From positions 1 through 24,260 of the forward strand of contig JAHZKU010000253.1 of NCBI GenBank assembly GCA_022600255.1: a stretch of DNA of 24,260 bases, in the 5' to 3' direction. The notes beneath the pieces are model-generated. The model had not been told where the DNA came from. It saw only the letters and a list, made by a program, of their open reading frames with translations, and searched no databases. Position numbers and translations under genes: made by a program. This document shows, in pieces, positions 7,548 through 14,724 of the stretch; position 1 is the first letter of the stretch; each line of letters begins with the position of its first letter. The stretch is from Actinomycetes bacterium. GTDB taxonomy: Bacteria; Actinomycetota; Actinomycetes; S36-B12; GCA-2699445.

Positions 7548-10295
7548 TCACGAACTAGGTACAACACTTTCTGGTGCAGGTTCGGGAGTCTGCTGGGCCG
7601 TGTTCTGATCGGCCGTGGCTTTCTTCCCTACGCTCTTCTTCGCTGCGCTCTTCTTGGCGGTCTTCTTCTTTGCCGCAGTCTTCTTGGCGGTGCTCTTCTT
7701 CGCAGCAGCTTTCTTCTTCTTCGCCTTCTTCGCCGGGCCTTTGGCACGCCGTTCGGCCAAAAGGTCCGCGGCCCGTTCCAGCGTGATAGCGGTGGCATCC
7801 TCGGCTTTTGGAACCGTGGCGTTGTACTCACCATCGGTGACGTATGGGCCGAAGCGACCGTCCTTGACCACAACCGGCGCACCACTGACTGGATCATTAC
7901 CCAGTTCCTTCAGAGGTGCGGCCGCCCGCTGGCCGCGCCGTCGGGGCGGTTCGGCCAAGAGCTTCAAGGCCTCATCCAGGGTGACCGTGAAGATTTGGGC
8001 TTCTTCGGCCAGGGAGCGGCTCTCCTTCAGTTTGCGAATGTAGGGGCCATAACGGCCGTTCAGCGCCTCGATGACTTCACCGTCTTTGGGATCGGTACCG
8101 ATCGCACGTGGTAGGGACAGTAGCTTGAGGGCCTGCTCTAAGGTCACGGTGTCCAACGCCATGTCCTTAAACAACGAACCCGTGCGAGGCTTCGATTTGG
8201 CGGGAGCATCGGCCTCCAGGACCTCAGTGACGTAAGGGCCAAAGCGGCCGTTCTTGGCCACGATCACCCGATCGGTTTCCGGGTCGGTGCCCAGTTCGCG
8301 GTCCTGCCGCGGCTGGGCATAGATCTCTTCGACCTTCTCAGCGGTAACCTCGTCCGGCGCGATCCCTTCGGGCAGGTTGGCCCGCTCCGGTTCGCCATCC
8401 TTGTCCTTCTCTAAATACGGACCGTATCGGCCGACCCGGAGAACGGCATCGGAACCTTCGATGGCGAAGGTGGAGAGCTTGCGGGCATCAATGTCATCCG
8501 AAGCGTCAATCAGTGGCTTCAGGCCAGCAAAACCGGCCCCAGCCTCCCCGGAGTAGAAGTCCTGCAAGGCCTTCAAACGCGATTCATCACCGGATGCCAC
8601 TTGGTCCAGGGTCTCCTCCATGCGCGCTGTGAAGGAGTAGTCAACCAGTGCCGCAAAGTGGTCCTCCATCAGACGCACAAATGTCATCCCTAGGAAAGAC
8701 GGCACTAACGCGCTACCTCGTTTGAACACGTATTCCCTAGCGACGATCGTGTCCATGATCGCCGCATAGGTAGAGGGTCGACCGATCCCACGCTCTTCCA
8801 ATGCCTTGACCAGACTCGCCTCGGTGTAACGCGAGGGTGGGTTGGTAGCGTGGAACTCCGCCGCGAGCGATTCGGCCGAGACGCTCTGGCCTTCGGCAAG
8901 CGCGGGCAACCCTGCGGGCTTGTCCGCCTTGGCATCCGCAACGTCTTCGTAGGCTGCCAGGAAACCGGGAAAGACAACCACTGTCCCGGACGCCGCGAAC
9001 TCCACGGCTCGACCGTCAGCGGTCTGCGCGGCCAGTTTCATGCTCGTGGTCGCCACCTTGGCATCGGCCATCTGCGAGGCAACGGTGCGCTTCCAGATCA
9101 ACTCGTACAGGGCAAAGTCATCGCGGGTGAGTTCACCGGCGACAGCCCCCGGCGTCCGGAAGGAATCACCGGCGGGGCGAATCGCTTCGTGCGCCTCTTG
9201 GGCGTTCTTGACCTTGCGATCGTAACGCCGCGGCGTTTCCGGGACATGGTCAGCACCGTACAGATCGCCAGCCTGGCGTCGGGCGGCATTGATGGCTTGG
9301 TCGGACAGGGTGGTGGAGTCCGTACGCATGTACGTGATGTAGCCACGGTCGTACAAGCCTTGTGCCACGGACATGGTGCGCTTCGCGCTCCACTTGAGTC
9401 GGCCACCGGCTGCCTGCTGCAGCGTCGATGTCATGAAAGGCGGACTCGGGCGCCGCGTTTTGGGTTTGCGCTCGACGGACTGAACCGTGAACGCCACACC
9501 CTGCAGCGCCGTCGTAAGGTGCTCTGCGGCGGCTTGATCCAGAACGGTCAATCCCGCTTTGGTCAACTGGCCGCGATCATCGAAGTCACGGCCGGTCGCG
9601 ATACGAGATCCGTCAACCGAAATCAGGCGAGCGGCGAACGCTCCGGGAGCGAACTGACCGGCGACGTCCCAGTGTTCGGCGGACTTGAACGCGATCCGTT
9701 CGCGTTCGCGATCCACTACCAACCGCACCGCCACAGACTGGACGCGTCCCGCCGAGCGCGCCTGGCTCATTCGACGCCACAAGACCGGTGAGACCTCATA
9801 GCCGAAGAGTCGGTCCACGATTCGGCGCGTTTCCTGCGCATCGACTAGGTCCGTGTTTAACTCACGCGTATCTTCGGCGGCCGCAGCGATGGCCTCTGGC
9901 GTGATCTCGTGAAAGACCATCCGGCGTGTCGGGACTTTGGGTTTCAGGACTTCCTTGAGGTGCCAAGCAATGGCTTCGCCCTCGCGGTCCTCGTCAGTGG
10001 CTAGGAGCAGTTCGTCGGCCTGTGCCAGCGCTTGCCGCAGTTCGGTGACTGTTGACTTCTTGCGTGTCGGTACGACATAAAACGGAAGGAAGCCGTTCTC
10101 GACATCCACACCGGTCTTGGCCCAAGCCGAGCCACGATACTTCTCCGGGTACTCCGACGCACTATTGGGCATGTCTCGTATATGGCCTACGGAGGAGTGC
10201 ACCAGGTAACCGCGACCCAAGTAGCCCTGGATGGTCTTGGCCTTGGCTGGTGACTCGACAATTACGAGGCGGACAACACCGTCATCAGTCCCCAC
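7548..10295 (-). CDS. topA: DNA topoisomerase I
   Basis: 915 residues. This type IA enzyme relaxes negative supercoils. The Toprim domain opens with LVIVESPAKAKTIQGYL and carries DEDREGEAIAWHL (101-113). The active-site tyrosine is Tyr322 in GYITYMRTDST. SAGRVQSVAVRLVVDRERE and GIGRPSTYAAI are further family signatures. Instead of Cys zinc fingers, the C-terminal part repeats the motif GRFGPYVT/GRYGPYIRKL four times, as in other actinobacterial TopA. It ends in a Lys/Ala-rich tail (about 855-895) that is expected to bind DNA and aid processivity. The GTG start is supported by GGGAGG five bases upstream. hppA lies upstream behind a strong terminator, so topA has its own promoter. Identification is certain. 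Confidence 0.98.
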   Translation of the reverse strand: MGTDDGVVRLVIVESPAKAKTIQGYLGRGYLVHSSVGHIRDMPNSASEYPEKYRGSAWAKTGVDVENGFLPFYVVPTRKKSTVTELRQALAQADELLLATDEDREGEAIAWHLKEVLKPKVPTRRMVFHEITPEAIAAAAEDTRELNTDLVDAQETRRIVDRLFGYEVSPVLWRRMSQARSAGRVQSVAVRLVVDRERERIAFKSAEHWDVAGQFAPGAFAARLISVDGSRIATGRDFDDRGQLTKAGLTVLDQAAAEHLTTALQGVAFTVQSVERKPKTRRPSPPFMTSTLQQAAGGRLKWSAKRTMSVAQGLYDRGYITYMRTDSTTLSDQAINAARRQAGDLYGADHVPETPRRYDRKVKNAQEAHEAIRPAGDSFRTPGAVAGELTRDDFALYELIWKRTVASQMADAKVATTSMKLAAQTADGRAVEFAASGTVVVFPGFLAAYEDVADAKADKPAGLPALAEGQSVSAESLAAEFHATNPPSRYTEASLVKALEERGIGRPSTYAAIMDTIVAREYVFKRGSALVPSFLGMTFVRLMEDHFAALVDYSFTARMEETLDQVASGDESRLKALQDFYSGEAGAGFAGLKPLIDASDDIDARKLSTFAIEGSDAVLRVGRYGPYLEKDKDGEPERANLPEGIAPDEVTAEKVEEIYAQPRQDRELGTDPETDRVIVAKNGRFGPYVTEVLEADAPAKSKPRTGSLFKDMALDTVTLEQALKLLSLPRAIGTDPKDGEVIEALNGRYGPYIRKLKESRSLAEEAQIFTVTLDEALKLLAEPPRRRGQRAAAPLKELGNDPVSGAPVVVKDGRFGPYVTDGEYNATVPKAEDATAITLERAADLLAERRAKGPAKKAKKKKAAAKKSTAKKTAAKKKTAKKSAAKKSVGKKATADQNTAQQTPEPAPESVVPSS

Positions 10296-10319
10296 GGGTG
10301 CCTCCCTCTGTTCTCTGAA

Positions 10320-10361
10320 ATCTTACCTGTGCGAATACTCCGGAAAAACCGTGCCTGTCAC
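10320..10361 (-). promoter_or_regulatory. Possible topA promoter
   Basis: On the minus strand GTGACA (10356-10361) and TATTCG (10332-10337) are 18 bases apart, and a second -10-like TAAGAT lies at 10320-10325. The position, 25-40 bases before the topA SD and downstream of the hppA terminator, is right for a promoter, but the match is modest. Confidence 0.28.
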
Positions 10362-10493
10362 GGACCCGCTCTGACACATGGCCTCAACCCTAGGCTCCCC
10401 ACACGTGGCCCCCAACACTAGGACAGATCTCCTCGGAAGGACAGCCCTGCTCCGTTTCGTGCTCTACCAGCGTGGCTGGTCCGGCCCGCAAAA

Positions 10494-10541
10494 ACAAAAC
10501 GTTGGCCCCCAGCCAAACCAGGCTGGGGGCCAACGTTTTGT
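10494..10541 (-). terminator. Strong intrinsic terminator of hppA
   Basis: Arms at 10494-10514 and 10521-10541 are perfect 21-base inverted copies around the 6-base loop 10515-10520, with a GC-rich core (GGCCCCCAGCC). Read on the minus strand, the stem is followed by a T-rich run (TTTTGC after the GTTTTGT end of the stem). It starts ten bases after the hppA stop codon and insulates topA. The plus-strand side also ends in GTTTTGT, so it could work both ways. Confidence 0.93.
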
Positions 10542-10550
10542 ATCGCTTTG

Positions 10551-12905
10551 CTAGACCGCGTCCGCCGGCGAACTGGAGTCCTCGATGTCATCTTCGCCAA
10601 CCGCAATCGGGCGGGCCTTGGAGATGAGAAGCGAGATCACGACTACAGCCACGGCGGCAATGGCGATCGCCCAGCGGGCGATGTCGTTGCCTTCCAGTGT
10701 CAGCGTGACAACGGCCGGAGCAATCAACAACGCCACCAGGTTCATGACCTTGATCAGCGGGTTGATCGCCGGACCAGCGGTGTCCTTGAAGGGGTCACCA
10801 ACGGTGTCACCAATCACGGTAGCTTCGTGCGCCTCAGAACCCTTGCCACCGTAGTGACCGTCCTCAACGTACTTCTTGGCGTTGTCCCAAGCGCCACCGG
10901 AGTTGGACAGCAACACGGCCATCAACGCACCAGTTGCGATGGTGCCAGCGAGGTAAGCCCCCAGCGGGCCAACGCCGAGGCCGAACCCGACCGCGATCGG
11001 AGCTAGCACCGCTAGGAGACCTGGGGTAATCAACTCCCGGAGAGAGTCGCGCGTGACGATGTCCACGACCTTGCCGTACTCAGGCTTGCTGGTGCCTTCC
11101 ATGATGCCCGGGTCCGTGCGGAACTGCCGGCGCACCTCAAAGATCACCGAGCCGGCCGCACGCGTTACCGCGTTGATGGCAAGCCCAGAGAACATGAACA
11201 CGACTGCTGCGCCGATCATCAGACCCACCAGGTTGGCCGGGTTGGCCACGTCCAGGATACCGATGTACTGCCAGGCCGACTGTTCTCCGACGATGGCCGG
11301 TAGTTCGCTTACCGATCCGATCACGGATTCGGTTGCAGCCACAATGGTGTCGCGGAATGCGCCGAACAGCGCAGTTGCGGCCAACACAGCCGTGGCAATC
11401 GCGATGCCCTTGGTGATTGCCTTGGTCGAGTTACCGACGGCGTCCAGGCTGGTCAGCGTGTCAGCGCCTTCACCCTCAACATCACCGGACATTTCAGCAA
11501 TGCCCTGTGCGTTGTCAGAGACTGGCCCGAAGGTGTCCATCGAGACGATGACACCAACAGTGGTGAGCAAGCCGGTACCGGCCAGCGCAACCGCGAACAG
11601 GGACAACAATACCGATCCGCCCCCGAGGAGGAAGGCGCCATAAACCGCCGCGGCGATCAGCAGTGCGGAGTACACCGCAGACTCCAGGCCCAACGAGAAT
11701 CCAGCGAGGATCACCGTGGCTGGTCCCGTGAGCGAGGTCTTGGAGACGTCGTCCACCGGGCGCCGATTGGTCTCGGTGAAGTAGGCCGTGAGTTGCTGGA
11801 TCGCAACCGCAAGAACGATACCGATTAGCACCGCTGCGATTGCGTAGAAGCGGGGGTTGAAGGTCTCAACCACAATTCCAGCGAGGTTCTGGGTGACGAT
11901 GCCCTTGATCTCCACAACGGAGGAGGGCAGGAACACGAATGCGGCGATGATGACCAGTACTGCCGAGATCACCGCAGAGGCGAAGAAGCCACGGTTGATC
12001 GCGGACATGCCGGACCGATCGCTGGCCCGGGGGGTCACTAGGAAGATGCCGATTACGGCTGTGATGACACCAATGGCCGGCACCACCAAGGGGAAGACCA
12101 GACCCATTTCACCGAAGGCGGCCACGCCCAAAATCAGGGCTGCAACCAACGTCACCGCGTAGGACTCGAAGAGGTCGGCGGCCATACCCGCGCAGTCGCC
12201 GACGTTGTCACCGACGTTGTCAGCGATCGTGGCCGCGTTGCGGGGGTCGTCTTCGGGGATACCCTTTTCGACCTTGCCGACTAGGTCAGCGCCGACGTCA
12301 GCAGCCTTGGTAAAGATACCGCCACCGACACGCATGAACATCGCGACTAGGGCCGCGCCGAAGCCGAAGCCCTCCAGCACCTTGGGTGCATCGCCCGCGT
12401 AAACAAGCACAACCAGGGCGGCACCAAACAGGCCCAGGCCCACCGTGAACATGCCAGCCACACCGCCGGTGCGGAAAGCAATCTTCATGGCTCGCTGCTC
12501 TTCGCCATCGCGAGCGGCTGAGGCGACACGCACGTTGCCGCGCACCGCCAGCCACATTCCCATGTAGCCGGTAACGCCAGAGAACACGGCGCCGACTAGG
12601 AAGAACAGGCTGCGCCCGATCGATTGACTGATGTCGTCAGACGGCAGCAAAAAGAGCAGAAAGAAGACGATGACGGCGAAAATCGACAGGGTCTTGAACT
12701 GCCGACTCAGATAAGCCGAGGCGCCCTCCTGAACGGCACCGCCGATCTCCTGCATCTTAGGTGTTCCGGGGTCGGCAGCTAGCACTTCGCGGGCCAAAAT
12801 GGCCGCTACGCCAAGCGCTAGCAGCGCGATGACGGCGACGATTATGACCACCGTCAGGTTGCTGCCTGTCAGACCAATGTCTGAGGTCGCGGCAAGGTTA
12901 TGCAC
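10551..12905 (-). CDS. hppA: Membrane proton-translocating pyrophosphatase, K+-independent type
   Basis: 784 residues with about 16 hydrophobic segments. The enzyme couples hydrolysis of pyrophosphate to proton pumping. The substrate site is DVGADLVGKVEKGIPEDDP (203-221), followed by ADNVGDNVGDCAGMAADLFE. Near the C-terminus GGAWDNAKKYVEDG and TVGDPFKDTAGPA supply the other Asp/Lys ligands. The cation signature GNSTKAITKG (491-500) has Lys495 and Thr498; in characterised enzymes Lys and Thr at these positions mark K+-independent proton pumps, while Ala and Gly mark K+-dependent ones. The GTG start has GGAG nine bases upstream. It is a single-gene unit ending at the terminator described at 10494-10541, and is preceded by a 435-bp gene-free leader. 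A topA-hppA neighbourhood is also known in Streptomyces. Confidence 0.97.
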   Translation of the reverse strand: MHNLAATSDIGLTGSNLTVVIIVAVIALLALGVAAILAREVLAADPGTPKMQEIGGAVQEGASAYLSRQFKTLSIFAVIVFFLLFLLPSDDISQSIGRSLFFLVGAVFSGVTGYMGMWLAVRGNVRVASAARDGEEQRAMKIAFRTGGVAGMFTVGLGLFGAALVVLVYAGDAPKVLEGFGFGAALVAMFMRVGGGIFTKAADVGADLVGKVEKGIPEDDPRNAATIADNVGDNVGDCAGMAADLFESYAVTLVAALILGVAAFGEMGLVFPLVVPAIGVITAVIGIFLVTPRASDRSGMSAINRGFFASAVISAVLVIIAAFVFLPSSVVEIKGIVTQNLAGIVVETFNPRFYAIAAVLIGIVLAVAIQQLTAYFTETNRRPVDDVSKTSLTGPATVILAGFSLGLESAVYSALLIAAAVYGAFLLGGGSVLLSLFAVALAGTGLLTTVGVIVSMDTFGPVSDNAQGIAEMSGDVEGEGADTLTSLDAVGNSTKAITKGIAIATAVLAATALFGAFRDTIVAATESVIGSVSELPAIVGEQSAWQYIGILDVANPANLVGLMIGAAVVFMFSGLAINAVTRAAGSVIFEVRRQFRTDPGIMEGTSKPEYGKVVDIVTRDSLRELITPGLLAVLAPIAVGFGLGVGPLGAYLAGTIATGALMAVLLSNSGGAWDNAKKYVEDGHYGGKGSEAHEATVIGDTVGDPFKDTAGPAINPLIKVMNLVALLIAPAVVTLTLEGNDIARWAIAIAAVAVVVISLLISKARPIAVGEDDIEDSSSPADAV

Positions 12906-13340
12906 GGTTTATTACTCCTTGAATCCGATTACGCACAGGCGCATATTTCGCGACTGGCAATTCGTCGGCGAGCCCCACTCCCCTACCAAAACGGCACAAT
13001 TGGGACCCCACCAACGCCGCAGTCTACGCGATTTATTCCCAAGCCCGGACACACACTCCCAGCGGGGCGCGCCTGGCTACTTTGCGCGAGGATTCACTAC
13101 CGTGAGTCACGGCTTTTCAGGGCCCGAGCTAGAACAAGACCGAGGTATGGCTTCGTGCACGACCAGGCTCCGGCCTCCGACCAGCGGGAAACCCAACGCT
13201 TGCGGAGCCGGTGCAGGGTTTCCTGGTGGGGTGCCGAGTTGGTGCAACTTAGGAGCACCACCGTCATGAGGACTAGGCCAAATGGAACCAACCGCTCGAG
13301 AACTGGGCCCAGCCCCCGATCCTCACTGTCGCCCTAGCGG
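12906..13340. other. 435-bp gene-free gap upstream of hppA
   Basis: No credible gene is seen on either strand. Two symmetric elements occur: the odd palindrome CCGTGAGTCACGG at 13100-13112, and an inverted repeat GGAAACCC (13187-13194) / GGGTTTCC (13216-13223), which can be extended by three pairs across a bulge. hppA must be transcribed from within this gap or from bldG through it. I see no convincing -35/-10 pair and recognise no riboswitch. A 64-codon minus-strand frame at 13097-13291 looks like a lipoprotein start but lacks an SD. Confidence 0.5.
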
Positions 13341-13712
13341 TTAGCGGGTCGTCGGCCAGCCCAACACCAGCGCCTCGCCAGGCTCGGCTGACACGATCCG
13401 CGCGTGTGGCGCTAGGGCGCGGATCAATGACAGCGCCAACCCCTGCTCGTCGTTTTCCACACCGATGTCGCGACCATCGGTGATGCGAATCTCGAAGGAT
13501 TCCAAATCATCGGACAAGTCGATTCGTACCAAGCCGGTGGGGTTATCGCGTGATCGAAACGCGGCGCGAGCCATTGCCTCGGCGACGGCAAGCCGAACGT
13601 CGTCGACCGCTTCTTCGTCAACTCCCGCACGGCGTGCTGCAGCGCCAGCGACCAGCCTGGCGGTCCGAGCCTGTTCCGGTGCGGCTGGCAGGGTGAGTGT
13701 GGCAGTCGGCAT
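13341..13712 (-). CDS. Anti-sigma factor / HATPase-domain regulator partnered with the BldG-like protein
   Basis: 123 residues, the size of a small RsbW-type ATP-binding (GHKL) domain. VDDVRLAVAEAMARAA (36-51) occupies the N-box helix, and IRITDGRDIGVENDEQGLALSLIRALA (76-102) the G1/G2 region. The usual N-box Asn and a clean DxGxG are not evident, so kinase activity may be weak. Proteins of this class bind a sigma factor and are released by an unphosphorylated STAS antagonist. The ATG overlaps the stop of the preceding bldG-like gene by one base (TGATG), so the two are translated together. Streptomyces has the same arrangement, bldG followed by a putative anti-sigma gene. The sigma factor is not in the window. 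Confidence 0.85.
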   Translation of the reverse strand: MPTATLTLPAAPEQARTARLVAGAAARRAGVDEEAVDDVRLAVAEAMARAAFRSRDNPTGLVRIDLSDDLESFEIRITDGRDIGVENDEQGLALSLIRALAPHARIVSAEPGEALVLGWPTTR

Positions 13713-14050
13713 CAGGACCCCGCCAGCGCCGGATCGAGTTCGGCCTGCAGTGACATCACGTCGTCTAGACCGGTGATCTTGAACACCTTTACGATCCGTT
13801 CATCAGCGGCGACCACTGTTAACGATCCGCTCTGCTCTTTGACCCACTTCAGGGCCTTGACCATCGCGCCCAAGCCCGTTGAATCCAAGAAACTCACGCC
13901 GGACAGATCAACAACAATCTCGACTCGACCCGCGGTGACGAGGTCATTCAAGGCCGACTCCAGTTGCGGCGCTGTGAAGACGTCCAATTCGCCGGAGACA
14001 GCAACGACCGTGATTGAGCCGACTTCCCGCTGTGACAATCCCAATTCCAC
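13712..14050 (-). CDS. bldG: BldG-like anti-anti-sigma factor (STAS domain)
   Basis: 112 residues, a single STAS domain, the length of BldG. The protein binds an anti-sigma factor, and phosphorylation of a conserved Ser switches the binding off. GELDVFTAP (20-28) and VSFLDSTGLGAMV (52-64) are typical; Ser57 lies in DSTGLG, the same number as the phosphorylated serine of Streptomyces BldG. ADERIVKVFKITGLDDV follows. The GTG at 14050 was chosen over one at 14095 because it has GGAGG five bases upstream and gives the conserved N-terminus MELGLSQREVG. In Streptomyces BldG controls development and stress responses; what it controls here is unknown. The gene is divergent from the helicase across a repeat-rich gap. 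Confidence 0.92.
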   Translation of the reverse strand: MELGLSQREVGSITVVAVSGELDVFTAPQLESALNDLVTAGRVEIVVDLSGVSFLDSTGLGAMVKALKWVKEQSGSLTVVAADERIVKVFKITGLDDVMSLQAELDPALAGS

Positions 14051-14240
14051 GCTGTCCTCCAATGCTGCGGAGCGCCAAGACCTAGTACGGCCCACTCCTG
14101 ACCGAATGAGCCAATGCTACGCGGATTGACCCCACCGCGCCCAGCAATGCCGCACGCCGCGCCAAGTGGGGGCGTGGGGCGCCAGGGGGCCACACAACCG
14201 CTTGCGCTGCGAGATGGACGGGAGCATCCCAAGATTGCCG

Positions 14241-14276
14241 CCCGAGTTCGAGTGTGGACCCGAGTTTGAGTGTGGA
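14241..14276. repeat. Tandem 18-bp repeat x2
   Basis: CCCGAGTTCGAGTGTGGA (14241-14258) is followed immediately by CCCGAGTTTGAGTGTGGA (14259-14276), with one difference. It lies in the bldG/helicase divergent gap, directly before the hairpin at 14281-14301. Confidence 0.9.
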
Positions 14277-14280
14277 GGGA

Positions 14281-14301
14281 ACGGTGCGGGCACAGCACCG
14301 T
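14281..14301. other. Short hairpin in the bldG/helicase gap
   Basis: ACGGTGC (14281-14287) and GCACCGT (14295-14301) form a perfect 7-bp stem around a 7-base loop. No U-run follows on either side, so it is more likely an operator or leader structure than a terminator. Confidence 0.5.
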
Positions 14302-14357
14302 CACGCAACCGTTGTCGGAGTAACGACGTACCCTTTCTTTTGCTGCCGTTTTTTGGG

Positions 14358-14393
14358 TGCTCGTGTTCACTTGTCTAGCTGCTCGTGTTCACT
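14358..14393. repeat. Direct repeat TGCTCGTGTTCACT x2, 22-bp period
   Basis: Identical 14-base copies lie at 14358-14371 and 14380-14393. The 22-bp period is about two helical turns, so both copies face the same side of the DNA, as expected for cooperative protein binding. They are bracketed by GGGTGC (14355-14360) and GCACCC (14396-14401). Confidence 0.85.
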
Positions 14394-14432
14394 AGGCACC
14401 CGAGTGCACCAGACACGTCTCTTCCTTGGCTG

Positions 14433-14487
14433 GCACTGGGCCTTAGCGAGCACTGGACCTTAGCGAGCACTGGGCCTTAGCGAGCAC
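14433..14487. repeat. Tandem 17-bp repeat x3 plus partial unit
   Basis: The unit GCACTGGGCCTTAGCGA occurs at 14433-14449, 14450-14466 (one base different) and 14467-14483, with the first four bases of a fourth at 14484-14487. The 17-bp period is not a multiple of 10.5, and the array is non-coding, so a copy-number-variable spacer is as likely as a binding array. Confidence 0.93.
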
Positions 14488-14724
14488 GGACGTCCAGCAA
14501 GCGAAGGTGGTTTCCGGAGGGCCCGCGCCCAAAGGGTGAACAGGGGCAGCCCAGGCGCTGGTCCGGGTTGACCCTGGCCTGCGGACCGACGAGCCCCGGT
14601 TGGTAATCCGAAGAGGTGGGCACCGTGGCGCCGCGGGATTCGCATCGCAATCCGGTAGGGCCTGGCAGAGTGAGCAGGCAGGGCAGTCGGGGCAGGTTAG
14701 GGGTTCAGGAAGGCAGGTCGAGGC

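Larger units (their letters stand above)
14051..14724. other. 674-bp gene-free gap between bldG-like gene and helicase
   Basis: No credible gene is seen. The left half (14241-14487) carries three different direct-repeat arrays and one hairpin, each listed separately. The right half, 14490-14724, is G-rich on the plus strand and shows only small inverted repeats such as GGATT/AATCC around 14638-14655. Promoters for the helicase and for the bldG pair must lie here, but no convincing hexamers were found. Confidence 0.6.

Noticed and set aside
13100..13112. CCGTGAGTCACGG followed by CTTTTC as a plus-strand terminator
   Set aside because: The loop would be only 1-3 bases and no plus-strand gene lies upstream; more likely a chance palindrome or operator.
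13097..13291. Small minus-strand frame starting MVPFGLVLMTVVLLSC, resembling a lipoprotein signal
   Set aside because: TTG start with no SD, atypical Arg/Trp-rich remainder, and no recognisable conservation; probably chance.
12900..13337. 145-codon plus-strand frame in the hppA upstream gap
   Set aside because: Composition is Arg/Pro/Ser-rich as expected for random GC-rich frames, it starts inside hppA antisense, and no domain is visible.
14433..14487. 17-bp tandem array as a plasmid-type iteron origin or an attachment site
   Set aside because: Only three copies, no Rep, integrase or AT-rich tract nearby; chromosomal housekeeping context.
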